Source: Paenibacillus lignilyticus (lineage in GTDB: Bacteria; Bacillota; Bacilli; Paenibacillales; Paenibacillaceae). Taken from it: 64,000 nucleotides of DNA. Positions 28,098 to 36,929 of the stretch are shown piece after piece (position 1 is the stretch's first letter; each line of letters begins with the position of its first letter). Both the position numbers and the translations under genes were made by a program. Under the pieces are notes generated by a model. The model was not told where the DNA came from. It saw only the letters and a program-made list of their open reading frames with translations, and did no database searches. The DNA is taken from NCBI RefSeq assembly GCF_017942085.1, contig NZ_JAGKSP010000016.1, positions 62,001 to 126,000 on the forward strand, in the 5' to 3' direction.

Positions 28098-28407
28098 TTA
28101 GTAGGCAAACTTTCTTGTAAACCGATTGTTCCTAAATGATTCTTGCCTTGAAAATGAGTTGAAACTAATAAATTCAAGGATACCAAGGCAAGTAATTAAC
28201 GTAACTTCCTGCTTTCTTGCATCCATTTCATAGCGCCAATAAGCTTGATGGAGGTAAATAACCGGTTTGCCTTTCCATTCAAGAAAACAAAAGATTACGT
28301 TTCGCTTCACTTCTAAGTTGCTTTTGAAAGCATTTGAAGTCCAGTTCAAGTACATTTCCCCATTCGCGGAAACGATCAAAGGCATGATTGGTCAAATGCA
28401 GCTTCAT
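28098..28407 (-). pseudogene. Small protein gene, possibly frameshifted
   Basis: Two overlapping frames seem to make one gene. The first starts at 28407 after GGGGG, reads MKLHLTNHAFDRFREWG, and stops at 28279. The second is open to 28098 and contains FCFLEWKGKPVIYLHQAYWRYEM. Joining them near RSEAKRN would give one protein of about 100 aa with a natural continuation, so a one-base shift near 28285-28300 is likely. If there is no shift, the 95-aa frame from 28385 is the alternative. Function is not recognised; the pattern HAFDRF is reminiscent of small mRNA-interferase-like proteins, only weakly. Confidence 0.4.
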
Positions 28408-28534
28408 CTCACTCATTCCCCCACTTAAATATTTTCGCTAATCCATCTCATGCATAATCCCGATGTCTTACGTCTACATTATGCAACTCGGTTACGACAA
28501 CATAGGCGTCAGCGAATGTTTGTTCGATTTTAGA

Positions 28535-28562
28535 AAAAGGAGACCTATATTAGGTCTCCTCG
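28535..28562 (-). terminator. Terminator of the WYL regulator gene
   Basis: AGGAGACCT and AGGTCTCCT arms (28539-28547 and 28553-28561) form a perfect hairpin followed on the minus strand by TTTTTCTAAAA, just after the stop at 28570. Confidence 0.85.
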
Positions 28563-28569
28563 TAAAATA

Positions 28570-29523
28570 CTATTTGTTATACATCTCTACCCACTCATTG
28601 AGTTGATTCTTTAACGAATCCCTCACTGACTTTGGCTCCAGGATTTCCGCAGCAGGTCCGTATTGAAGAATCCATCTCATGAATTCTTTCTCGTTATTTA
28701 CCGTTACTTCAAATGTCATACTGCCATCTTTATTATCTTTCATACGCGGGTGCACGAACAATTCTTCTTCCTTAATGTAGCGCGCAACTTCCGCACTAAA
28801 CCGGACTTTAAAGGTGATATTCTTGTCTCCCTGCTCTATGGACCAGGTGTTCTTCAAATACTTCTTGATATTGAAATCACCTTTGTCGAATTCCTGGGTA
28901 GTAAGCTCTGCTTTCAAGAACCGACTAATGCGGAACGTGCGAATATCCTGCTTCAAATGACAATAGCCAATTAAGTAGAATCGTTGATCGCGTGGCACAA
29001 GGTAGTATGGATCGATCTTACGAACTGTTGTCTCGTTACGCGATTGAGTATGGTATTCCGTATGTATGGTTCGCTGCACTAGAATTGCCTGTATGATGGG
29101 CTGTAACAGATTAGGGCTGTCTTTACGATATGCAGGCGTACCCATTTGAATAATACCTGTAATATCTTCGATGATACTATTCTGGCGGGATTTCTCCTTA
29201 AGATGCGTTCCCATAACCTTATCATAGGCGGTATCAAAACCAGGCGGCAGCTTATCCTTGTCCAGTACAGAAGGAAGTAAAGAGAAGACAAGCGCCTCCT
29301 GCTCAGTAAAGTTTAACGGATATAGGAAGAATTTCCCCATAAAGCGGTAACCTGTGCCTCTGCCCTCTCTTTGAACCGGAGCAATCAGATCAAGAATATC
29401 CATATCTCTATAAATTGTACGAATATTCACTTCACATTTGAAAGCAAGATCCTTCGCAGATATGCCGGGGTTTGCCTGAATGGCATTAATAATATTAAAG
29501 ATGCGGATGACTTTGTCGATCAT
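28570..29523 (-). CDS. HTH and WYL-domain transcriptional regulator (YafY/DeoR type)
   Basis: About 317 aa. The N-terminal winged helix reads MIDKVIRIFNIINAIQANPG, then SAKDLAFKCEVNIRTIYRDM. A WYL domain follows (HTEYHTQSRNETTVRKIDPY, PRDQRFYLIGYC, RTFRISRF), then a C-terminal WCX part (MTFEVTVNNEKEFMRWILQY, GPAAEILEP). WYL proteins bind nucleotides or single-stranded DNA and often control defence or DNA-damage genes. ATG at 29523 is chosen because GAGGAG lies 8 bases upstream. It faces away from the KapD-like gene. A link to the nearby nucleases is possible but not shown. Confidence 0.85.
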   Translation of the reverse strand: MIDKVIRIFNIINAIQANPGISAKDLAFKCEVNIRTIYRDMDILDLIAPVQREGRGTGYRFMGKFFLYPLNFTEQEALVFSLLPSVLDKDKLPPGFDTAYDKVMGTHLKEKSRQNSIIEDITGIIQMGTPAYRKDSPNLLQPIIQAILVQRTIHTEYHTQSRNETTVRKIDPYYLVPRDQRFYLIGYCHLKQDIRTFRISRFLKAELTTQEFDKGDFNIKKYLKNTWSIEQGDKNITFKVRFSAEVARYIKEEELFVHPRMKDNKDGSMTFEVTVNNEKEFMRWILQYGPAAEILEPKSVRDSLKNQLNEWVEMYNK

Positions 29524-29794
29524 ATATGTTCTCCTCGAAACCGATTTACAAATCTCGAGGAGATATATTCGACATGATTCAACTGTATCCTCCAAATATT
29601 TTCTACTCTTTACAATAATTCCTTACGAAGCATTCCTGAATTTCTTCTTACAAACGAACATCATTTTAAGCTCCAATCGTTGGAAGAAATTAGCTATAAC
29701 GCAAGCTTTATAAATCAAACATCTGTTCGAGACACCCAGCTGTCAATTGGCTTCGTTATACTGACTCCATAACCCATGAATGGAGACTTTATAA

Positions 29795-30457
29795 ATGAAG
29801 TATATTGTATACGACCTCGAATTTACCGTTTCTCGCACGCAGAAATATCTATCCGAAATCATAGAAATTGGAGCCATTGAGCTTCGTGTCCTTGAGGGGC
29901 GGCTTGTAATGACTGACCTCTTCCACACTCACGTGAAACCGACAACCCGTCCGTATCTTTCGAAACTGACTACGGAGTTTACCGGAATCACGCAAGAGCA
30001 AGTTAGCCATGCTCCGAGATTCAATGAGGCAGCATGGGCATTTTATGAGTGGTTAGGTGCTGAAGAGTACTTTCTGTGTTCATGGGGACCCGATGATAAG
30101 TATCAAATGATTAAGCACTGTCATCATCATAGTATCGATCTAAACTTACTACAGAATTATAATGACATACAGTTGCAGTTTACTTGCCTCCAGGAAACCG
30201 ACATAAATCAGCGCCTCGGACTAGTGAAATCCCTAGCACTCCTAGACATTCCATTCTTCGGTAAACAGCATAACGCCCTGGACGATGCTTTCAATACGGC
30301 CAAATTGTTCGTGAAGGTGTTTCCGAAACTGACTTTTCAGAAAAACAGAGTAACTGAGGAGTTTATGTTTACAAATCAAATCGTCTATTCATCCGGACAA
30401 AAAGAAGAAAACCGGCCGTTTGGCCAGCTCGCTTCGCTGCTTGGGATGGTTACATGA
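29795..30457 (+). CDS. DEDDh 3'-5' exonuclease, KapD-like
   Basis: 220 aa. The DEDD active site is visible: YDLEFTVSR (D-x-E) at the N-terminus, IEIGAIELRV after it, FLCSWGPDDKYQM (second D), and QHNALDDAFNTAK (H...D). The family comprises RNase T and DNA polymerase III epsilon-like exonucleases; the size and order match KapD-type proteins of spore formers, which inhibit the KinA pathway. GGAG lies about 10 bases before the ATG. It is a single gene in an orientation opposite to its neighbours. Confidence 0.85.
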   Translation: MKYIVYDLEFTVSRTQKYLSEIIEIGAIELRVLEGRLVMTDLFHTHVKPTTRPYLSKLTTEFTGITQEQVSHAPRFNEAAWAFYEWLGAEEYFLCSWGPDDKYQMIKHCHHHSIDLNLLQNYNDIQLQFTCLQETDINQRLGLVKSLALLDIPFFGKQHNALDDAFNTAKLFVKVFPKLTFQKNRVTEEFMFTNQIVYSSGQKEENRPFGQLASLLGMVT

Positions 30458-30677
30458 CGCCCCTTTGTGCATTTTTTATCGCCAATTCATCCGAAGTCGT
30501 AGCGTGTAAGAAACGAACTTCAATAATACTCCCCTAATGATATGGAAGAGAACGTGAATGATTAAGAATACGAGTGTACTTTCTGGCTACTGATAACCTG
30601 GTGCCTTTCCTCATACTCTCTAAGTTCATTCAAGTGATTATCTTCAATAATTGAAGTATGCCATGATGTACATACTA

Positions 30678-31610
30678 TTATAAAATTCCGCGCTTCATAC
30701 CACGCTTGAAATGATGCAAAACCTCAGAAGGATACATGTTTAATGCACTCATAAGTACAGTGCAGAAGCCTACAAGAATAGCGGGGCCTTCACTGTTAAA
30801 TTCAAACTCAATGCCCCTTTCTTGTAAATAAGTTATCAGCCTATCAAAATCGTCTTGATATTCCGGATATAGCGGATAAGCTCTTTCGTGGATATGCTGT
30901 ACAAGATCCCATGCACCTAGCTTCACAAACTTCGGCTGCCGCTCTTCAATATCAGAGATGTTGCCATACGCAGTTTCAAAAGCCAGATCAATAAATTTCC
31001 GGCTCTTTCGAAGCTTACTCCATTCTGGTTGCGCCAATGGGACTCCGAAAACTTGCTCTATCTCATCTTGCAATCCGTCTAAGAGCGGGAATCGCGATAC
31101 GTACCCAAGACTTTCAACTAGCCCAGTATAATACCATTGCTGGCTCTCACGTCCCCGTTTGAATCGCTTCCAGATGTCTTCGCCATAATGCTCCAAATCG
31201 CGTCTGATCGAGCGTATATTGTTCAGCTTATCTGCGCAAGACACCTGTCGAATGGCCAAATTGGACGTTTTCAGAGCCTCCAGCGTATGCTGTTTTCTCT
31301 CCTCCCAAGTGGCTCCTTTGTCGGGTTCAGAGCAGCCCTGAACAGTTTCAAGAACAACGGGGCCGAACATCCCACGCAATTGTTCATCGGTCGTCTCGGT
31401 ATCCTCAAGCGTATCATGCAGGATCCCGGCTGCTACGACTTCTTCCTTACAACCTGCCTTTAACAAAATCATTCCTACCGCATACGGATGACTTATATAT
31501 GGAATTTCTGTTCCTTTGCGGGTCTGATTTCGATGTGCATATGCGGCAAATTCAATCGCCTTTTCAATGAGCGAATGACAACTTAATCCATGATCTTCAA
31601 TATCGGCCAT
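30678..31610 (-). CDS. HD-domain hydrolase (RelA/SpoT-HD-like)
   Basis: 310 aa. FAAYAHRNQTRKGTEIPYIS is followed by HPYAVGMILLKAG, GILHDTLEDTETTDEQL holds the HD...ED metal site, and VSCADKLNNIRSIRRDL gives the last metal Asp. This is the hydrolase fold of RelA/SpoT and Mesh1-like alarmone hydrolases. No synthetase domain is present, and the C-terminal 120 residues are helical without a recognised motif. The substrate may be a modified nucleotide, not certainly ppGpp. GAGGAG lies about 9 bases before the ATG. Confidence 0.8.
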   Translation of the reverse strand: MADIEDHGLSCHSLIEKAIEFAAYAHRNQTRKGTEIPYISHPYAVGMILLKAGCKEEVVAAGILHDTLEDTETTDEQLRGMFGPVVLETVQGCSEPDKGATWEERKQHTLEALKTSNLAIRQVSCADKLNNIRSIRRDLEHYGEDIWKRFKRGRESQQWYYTGLVESLGYVSRFPLLDGLQDEIEQVFGVPLAQPEWSKLRKSRKFIDLAFETAYGNISDIEERQPKFVKLGAWDLVQHIHERAYPLYPEYQDDFDRLITYLQERGIEFEFNSEGPAILVGFCTVLMSALNMYPSEVLHHFKRGMKRGIL

Positions 31611-31979
31611 TCTAACTAACTCCTCTCTGCATCAAATCATTGCCTCAATGAATTCTTATCCGGTAGCTTAAGTACTGATTCCTTATTCCATTCGTCGTGC
31701 TTTAATGAATAAACCTGCATTCTATACTTCTTCATATAGTTTGTCTCCGTACAAAATCAAATTCACCTTACCGTTTATAGGCATAATAACTCTTCTATTC
31801 CCTTATGATTTTCAAACCCATTTCCCCTCTCGGTTGAAGTCTACTTAGATTATAAAACTTTTTACAGACATATCATTGTCACGAAACATACGTTCTTAAT
31901 TTAATTTACCAATCGCTTCACTGGTATAAAAGATGTCATTTATATAAACCACCTTTTCATCTAAAGCCCCCTAATGACA
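31611..31979. other. Gene-free stretch between the HD gene and rlmCD
   Basis: No ORF with a ribosome binding site on either strand. AT-rich; it should contain the HD gene promoter but no clear box pair was picked. Confidence 0.5.
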
Positions 31980-32020
31980 AAAACAAAGACGCCTGGGAAT
32001 TCACTGACGTCTTCGTTTCA
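31980..32020 (-). terminator. Likely terminator of rlmCD
   Basis: AAAGACG and CGTCTT arms, extended by the flanking AAAC/GTTT, form a hairpin; on the minus strand it is followed by TTTGTTTTTGTC. It lies about 60 bases past the stop at 32081. Confidence 0.6.
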
Positions 32021-32080
32021 TTTTGGTTAATTTCTATCTGATTTTCACATCAACTTTACACAGTAAATTTGAAGATTAAA

Positions 32081-33562
32081 TTACGCTTTACTCTCCCTCA
32101 CCAACAAAGCCACCGATTCTACGTGAACGGTATGCGGGAACATATCCACCGGCTGCACCTCAACCGTCCGGTACCCGCCATCCTCCAGCACGCGCAAGTC
32201 GCGTGCCAATGTCGACGGATTACAAGACACATACACCACCCGCTCGGGCCGCATCGCCAGAATCGTCTCCAATAACGCTTCGTCACACCCTTTACGTGGT
32301 GGATCGACGACGATTACATCGGGTACAATGCCTTCCTTACGCCAGCGCGGGATCACGACCTCAGCTGGGCCAGCCTCGAACGAGGCGTTCTCAATCCCGT
32401 TCAGCTTCGCATTCCGCTCCGCATCCGCAATCGCCTCCGGCACAATTTCGACGCCGTAAACATGACCAGCTTGACGCGCCAAGAATAGCGAAATCGTACC
32501 GATACCGCAATAGGCATCGATAACCCGCTCTTTCCCCGTCAGCGCGGCATACTCAACCGCTTTGCGGTACAACTCAACCGTTTGTACCGGATTTACCTGA
32601 TAAAACGACCTAGCCGAGATGGCAAAACGAATGCCATCGAGCTCGTCATAGATAACCTCACTGCCCCATAGCACGCGGGTCTCATCGCCGAAGATGACGT
32701 TTGTATCTCGCTTGTTCACGTTCTGCACGATACTCTTCACGTTAGGCACGGCTTCGCGGATCATCTTGATCCAGCTGTCCACTTGAGGGATGTGCCCCCC
32801 GTTAGTAATCAGCACGATCATCGCCTCGCCAGACACGAATCCAACGCGCGTCATAACATGACGCAGCAATCCGCGGCCTGTCTCTTCGTTATAGGCCGAA
32901 ATACCAAGCTCGCGGCCGATCGCCTTCACGCGCGCCACAATATCATCATTGTGCGAATGCTGAATCATGCACTCGTCCATATCAATGATGCGGTGACTGC
33001 CACGCGTGTAGAAACCGCCGATTAGGCGCTCTTCTGAGAATAGCCCGTCACCATCGCCACCCATAGCCACAGCGGCCATACCCATCGGCACGGATGCTTT
33101 ATTCCGATAGCGCCATGGCTCGTCCATCCCAACAGTGGGATGGACAATCACCGCAGCCGCCTCACCGCCGACTAGGCCTTCACTCGCGCCGTCTGCCCCA
33201 GCAACCCGCAGCTTCCCAATCCGCTCCAGATTGTCCACCACATGCTGCCGTTTCCACGCGAGCTGCCCCTCGTAACTCAGATGCTGCAGCTGGCAGCCGC
33301 CGCACTGCTTATAGATCGGGCAAGGCGCGTCCACCCGGTCCGCGCTCTTAACCAGTAACTCCTGCAGTTTCGCGTAGCCGTACGTCTTCTTCACCTTCAG
33401 CACCTTCGCGCGGACGCGTTCGCCGGGAAGGGCTCCCTGTATAAAAAGGGTAAAGCCGTCTGCACGGCCTACCCCTTCGCCTTCATGCGTCAAGCCGACA
33501 ATGTCGACGACGACTTCATCATTTTTGCTTACTGTCGGTACTTTAACCTTGTTGTTGCTCAT
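32081..33562 (-). CDS. rlmD: 23S rRNA (uracil-C5) methyltransferase of the RumA/RlmCD family
   Basis: 493 aa. An N-terminal TRAM domain (VVDIVGLTHEGEGVGRADGF, LPGERVRAKVLKVKK) is followed by a 4Fe-4S motif APCPIYKQCGGCQLQH with a later Cys in DECMIQ. The SAM-binding core reads VIDAYCGIGTISLFLARQAG and VIVVDPPRKGCDEALL. The catalytic Cys is in YVSCNPSTLARDL. This is the RlmC/RlmD family that makes m5U in 23S rRNA. In B. subtilis the equivalent gene (yefA) follows yerQ, as here dagK lies upstream at a gap of about 70 bases, so the synteny is conserved. It has much higher GC than the region to its left. Confidence 0.93.
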   Translation of the reverse strand: MSNNKVKVPTVSKNDEVVVDIVGLTHEGEGVGRADGFTLFIQGALPGERVRAKVLKVKKTYGYAKLQELLVKSADRVDAPCPIYKQCGGCQLQHLSYEGQLAWKRQHVVDNLERIGKLRVAGADGASEGLVGGEAAAVIVHPTVGMDEPWRYRNKASVPMGMAAVAMGGDGDGLFSEERLIGGFYTRGSHRIIDMDECMIQHSHNDDIVARVKAIGRELGISAYNEETGRGLLRHVMTRVGFVSGEAMIVLITNGGHIPQVDSWIKMIREAVPNVKSIVQNVNKRDTNVIFGDETRVLWGSEVIYDELDGIRFAISARSFYQVNPVQTVELYRKAVEYAALTGKERVIDAYCGIGTISLFLARQAGHVYGVEIVPEAIADAERNAKLNGIENASFEAGPAEVVIPRWRKEGIVPDVIVVDPPRKGCDEALLETILAMRPERVVYVSCNPSTLARDLRVLEDGGYRTVEVQPVDMFPHTVHVESVALLVRESKA

Positions 33563-33635
33563 TGTTCTTAACCCGCTCCGTTTTCCTCAGTCAGTTGTCT
33601 CGCCTAGCCTTATCCATCTATCTGCTTCGTTCCGT

Positions 33636-34550
33636 TTATTTATAAGTAGAATTGCCCGCTTCATCTACGATAATGTTCAAATGCGACGGCAGCACCGTGA
33701 ACGTACATGGCAGCGTGCCGCCATACTCGCCGTCCAGGTTCAGCTGCACATAATCCGGTGTTGTAACGATCAGCTCGCGCGTCTGAAAATGCACCACATG
33801 CGGATCATGCAAATGCTCGCCGCGCAGCGCCAGGGACGCTAGCCGAATGAACTCGCCGAGGTTGCATTTCTTCAGCACGACCACGTCGAACAGGCCATCG
33901 CTGAGGCTCGCCTCCGGTGCCAGCTTCTCGAAGCCGCCGACCGAATTGCTATTACAAATGAGGAACATCATGATCTCCTCATGGATCTCGCCGATCTCCT
34001 TCGCCTGGAGCCGCAGCTCCGTTGGCCGAAGGCGGGTCATTTTCTCAAGACCCTTCATATAATAGGCCAGTTGCCCGATCATCGTCTTCAGCTTGCTCGG
34101 CACTTCATAGGTCAGCTCCGTCAAGGAACCCCCGCCTGCAATGTTGATAAAATAACGCTGATTCGCCCGTCCCAGATCGATCGGCTTCGTGTACTGCTGA
34201 ATGATGAGATCGCACGCGTACTCCCAGTGCTTCGGAATGCCAAGCGCACGGGCAAAATCATTCGTTGTCCCGAGCGGCAGAATCCCGAGCGGCGGTCGTA
34301 CATCCTTCTCCGCCAAGCCGTTGATCACTTCATACAGCGTCCCGTCGCCGCCGGCCGCGATGATCATGTCGAAGCCGCGGTCCGCCGCTTCGGATGCCGC
34401 GATCGTCGCATCGCCTTCGCTCACGGTGGCGTGGCAGCTCGTCTCGATGCCGCCGCGCTCAAGCCGCTGCAGGATATCCGGCAGCCGCTTCTTAATTTCC
34501 TCCCGACCCGATGTCGGGTTATAGATCAATCTCGCCCTCTTAATCGTCAC
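33636..34550 (-). CDS. dagK: Diacylglycerol/lipid kinase (DagK, YegS/YerQ type)
   Basis: 304 aa. The nucleotide-binding motifs ARLIYNPTSGREE, IIAAGGDGTLYEVINGLA and GILPLGTTNDFARALGIP are diagnostic for the diacylglycerol kinase catalytic domain. A C-terminal beta-rich domain contains VQLNLDGEYGG. The enzyme phosphorylates diacylglycerol released during lipoteichoic acid synthesis at the membrane face. GTG at 34550 follows GGAGGTGG. It is followed by rlmCD after about 70 bases, which is the B. subtilis yerQ-yefA pair. Confidence 0.92.
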   Translation of the reverse strand: MTIKRARLIYNPTSGREEIKKRLPDILQRLERGGIETSCHATVSEGDATIAASEAADRGFDMIIAAGGDGTLYEVINGLAEKDVRPPLGILPLGTTNDFARALGIPKHWEYACDLIIQQYTKPIDLGRANQRYFINIAGGGSLTELTYEVPSKLKTMIGQLAYYMKGLEKMTRLRPTELRLQAKEIGEIHEEIMMFLICNSNSVGGFEKLAPEASLSDGLFDVVVLKKCNLGEFIRLASLALRGEHLHDPHVVHFQTRELIVTTPDYVQLNLDGEYGGTLPCTFTVLPSHLNIIVDEAGNSTYK

Positions 34551-34736
34551 CTAGTCCACCTCCGGCACATTCACTCCGGACCGTGTACGGCAGCGCCTTC
34601 CGCGCACCCGTAAACACGGCAACCGGCAAGCATCCTGCTGCCCGTATCTTCTCGCGTTCTCTACCCTCTACTATACACCTAAATGACGAACTTCCCAAAC
34701 GCGCCTCGCCAGTTATTACCAGCGACGAGCGACAAG

Positions 34737-35675
34737 TCATCTCGCACCATTCAGCTCACTCAGCCAGCTCTCGATCTGACGCTCCATCCAGCGCACGATG
34801 TACGGATTCGGCAGCAGCGCGCGGCCATTGTACCGGTAGTCCAGCCCTTCAAGCCGACCCGGAATGACCGTTCTTGTAAAATAACCCTCGCTCAGAAAGA
34901 GAGGCACAACGAGGAACGAGTCGCCGGGGTACCGCCGCTGCAGCGCGCGCAGCTTGCAGGCTGCCTGGTTCGGTAGCAGCATCGCAATGTCTGCGCCGCC
35001 AAACCCGCCAAGCTCGCGGACACGCGCCGCGAGCTGCCGCATCCCATCCCGCCAGCGGCGGTGGAAGACCGGCTCGCGCGAACCATGCGCGACGAGCAGC
35101 AATCGCTCCCGCGCGGGCACCGATGACAGCTCCGCGATATTACCGAGCAGCAGCTCGGCAATATCCGCATCGTCGTCGATCGGCAGGCCGAAGCGGACGC
35201 TCATGCCCGCGCCAACCCGAAACGGCGCCAGCTCGCCCCGGCGCCTTGCCGACACCGGCGCAACGCCGAACGCCTGTGCAATGTCGTCCACATGCGTACT
35301 GCCGGACGACACAAAAAGCGGAAGGACGTAGAGCTCCGTCACGCCTTCCGCTTCTAGCTGATCTATGCCGTCTTGGATCAGACGTCCTTCTACAATCTCC
35401 AGAAAAGCCGAGACAACCGGCACATCGGCGCCATTAGGGTTACTATGAGTCTGCTCGGTAGCATCACTGCTATCATCGCGATTAGCGCCAACATCTCTGC
35501 TCTCAACGCTCTCACCGCGACCAGCGCCAGCATCTCTGCTCTCAACGCGACTAGCGCTCAATCCAGCGCCACCCTCTCGCCCAACTACAACCGCCGCTAC
35601 CGCTTCATCCACAAGCTTCACCCAGCCCGCCTCGCGCGAGCCGTGACTAATAACCAACACGCCAGGCTTCCGCAT
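34737..35675 (-). CDS. CbiX-type sirohydrochlorin chelatase with a low-complexity insertion
   Basis: About 312 aa in two CbiX halves. The first half reads VLVISHGSREAGWVKLVDEA and ends near LPLFVSSGSTHVDDI; the second reads LLVAHGSREPVFHRRW and SFLVVPLFLSEGYFTR. The His residues of the two HGSR motifs are the metal-insertion sites. Inserted in the first half after VGREGG is a Ser/Arg/Gly-rich stretch of about 50 residues (ESRDAGAG, ESRDVGANRDD) not typical of the family. ATG at 35675 lies 4 bases after the yerC stop; an outer ATG at 35717 overlaps yerC. Cobalt or iron insertion into sirohydrochlorin is the expected reaction. Confidence 0.82.
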   Translation of the reverse strand: MRKPGVLVISHGSREAGWVKLVDEAVAAVVVGREGGAGLSASRVESRDAGAGRGESVESRDVGANRDDSSDATEQTHSNPNGADVPVVSAFLEIVEGRLIQDGIDQLEAEGVTELYVLPLFVSSGSTHVDDIAQAFGVAPVSARRRGELAPFRVGAGMSVRFGLPIDDDADIAELLLGNIAELSSVPARERLLLVAHGSREPVFHRRWRDGMRQLAARVRELGGFGGADIAMLLPNQAACKLRALQRRYPGDSFLVVPLFLSEGYFTRTVIPGRLEGLDYRYNGRALLPNPYIVRWMERQIESWLSELNGAR

Positions 35676-35679
35676 GACG

Positions 35680-35970
35680 TTAGCGTCCTGCGCGCTCCAG
35701 CGCCATCTTGTACCCATCGTTGCCGTAGTTCAGGCACCGCTTCACGCGCGAAATCGTCGCCGTGCTTGCGCCGGTTTCTGCTTCAATCTGATTATATGTC
35801 GCACCCTTGCCAAGCATGCGTGCCACTTCAAGCCGCTGGGACAGCGACTGGATCTCGTTTACCGTACACAAATCGTCAAAGAACACATAGCATTCTTCCA
35901 CCGTCTCCAGCGTAAGAATTGCTTCAAACAGCTGGTCGAACGTCTTGTCATTCAGCTTCTTCAATTGCAT
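35680..35970 (-). CDS. yerC: YerC/YecD-family TrpR-like DNA-binding protein
   Basis: About 96 aa. A helical N-terminus (LNDKTFDQLFEAILTLETVE) precedes a helix-turn-helix (LGKGATYNQIEAETGASTAT, ISRVKRCLNYG). This is the TrpR/YerC/YecD family. In B. subtilis yerC follows yerB near purD, and yerB is also present here 3.7 kb upstream on the same strand, so the genes belong to the same conserved block. ATG at 35970 follows AGGAG by about 10 bases. Confidence 0.88.
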   Translation of the reverse strand: MQLKKLNDKTFDQLFEAILTLETVEECYVFFDDLCTVNEIQSLSQRLEVARMLGKGATYNQIEAETGASTATISRVKRCLNYGNDGYKMALERAGR

Positions 35971-36206
35971 CGTCCGCACACTCCTACTTGAACTAGTAAG
36001 TTAATTGTATTCGTTTCTCTACCATTATTCAAGCGTCACCGTTGTAGCGCTTCACAGAACAGAAGGACATGTCGGCCCACAATGATCACCGAGTGTTACC
36101 CCGCACCTGCGGAAATTTATTACGAAAATACGGGCATTCGTCCAGTCCGTATGTTTGCCTATCCCATAGACTACTATATAAAAAGCCAAAAAAGGTTGTG
36201 ATCTGC

Positions 36207-36839
36207 GTGAAATACCGCTACGATCCACCCGCCGGCAGCTATGAGCAGCAGAGCCAGAGCGGCGGGCAAGGTCAAGGCCTGCATCATGGGCGGCAGCAAA
36301 GTCCTTTTCCCGGAATATCGGATCCATTTCAAGGCTTAAACACTAACAAAAGCGTCGGGTTAGGGAAAACCCCGGTCCCGTTCTCATCCTCCGAGTTCTC
36401 TACCGGAGTCCCATCGATTACCATTCAACCGGCGGCCGGCCAGCAAATTATACCTCTTCCGGAGTCCGACGGCAATCTCCCCGCGATGATCGAAGCAGGG
36501 AAGATCGACATCAAACCGGATGCCAAGGCTGACGCCAAGTCCGGCTTCAACCTCGCCACGAGTCTCAATGACCTCAAAGGCGTAGTCGACCGTTTAGGCG
36601 GCATCGACGGTATTGTGACCACGATGGGCAAGGTTCAGAAAGTGGTCGGCAGCATCACCCAGATGGCGCCGCTGATCAAGGTACTCGCTTCCTCCTTCGG
36701 GAAGAAGGGAGCTTCGGTAACCAGCACCGACGACGATGATGACGCACCGCCGAAGCGCCGCAAGAAGAAGCGCCGGCGGACCGGAAGCAAATCCGGTGTA
36801 ACGCCCGGCGGCCCGCGCCGCAGACGCCCTCGTCGATAA
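36207..36839 (+). CDS. Hypothetical protein with basic C-terminal tail (YqfQ-like?)
   Basis: About 210 aa from a GTG at 36207 with AAAGG 11 bases upstream; the outer ATG at 36069 has no site and adds 46 unlikely residues. The N-terminus is Gln/Gly/Ser-rich, the middle contains LNDLKGVVDRLGGIDGIV and KVQKVVGSITQMAPLIKVLA, and the last 35 residues are strongly basic (KRRKKKRRRTG, GGPRRRRPRR) after an acidic DDDDDA run. The pattern recalls YqfQ/VrrA-like coat-associated proteins of spore formers, but this is weak. No signal peptide. Confidence 0.6.
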   Translation: MKYRYDPPAGSYEQQSQSGGQGQGLHHGRQQSPFPGISDPFQGLNTNKSVGLGKTPVPFSSSEFSTGVPSITIQPAAGQQIIPLPESDGNLPAMIEAGKIDIKPDAKADAKSGFNLATSLNDLKGVVDRLGGIDGIVTTMGKVQKVVGSITQMAPLIKVLASSFGKKGASVTSTDDDDDAPPKRRKKKRRRTGSKSGVTPGGPRRRRPRR

Positions 36840-36853
36840 CCGGCCGCACCAGC

Positions 36854-36922
36854 GAAAAAAAGGCTGAACCTCTCGACCAAGCGCACCTTAAGTGCCGCTT
36901 GCGAGACGTTCAGCCTTTTTAC
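36854..36922. terminator. Long bidirectional terminator between the basic-tail gene and pit
   Basis: The outer arms AAAGGCTGAAC / GTTCAGCCTTT enclose CTCG/CGAG and CAAGCG/CGCTTG, so almost the whole 69 bases fold. A-rich and T-rich ends suit termination in both directions. Confidence 0.9.
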
Positions 36923-36929
36923 ATACGTG

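Noticed and set aside
36069..36206. Upstream extension of the basic-tail protein
   Set aside because: The outer ATG lacks a site and adds a stretch unlike the rest; GTG at 36207 fits a ribosome site.
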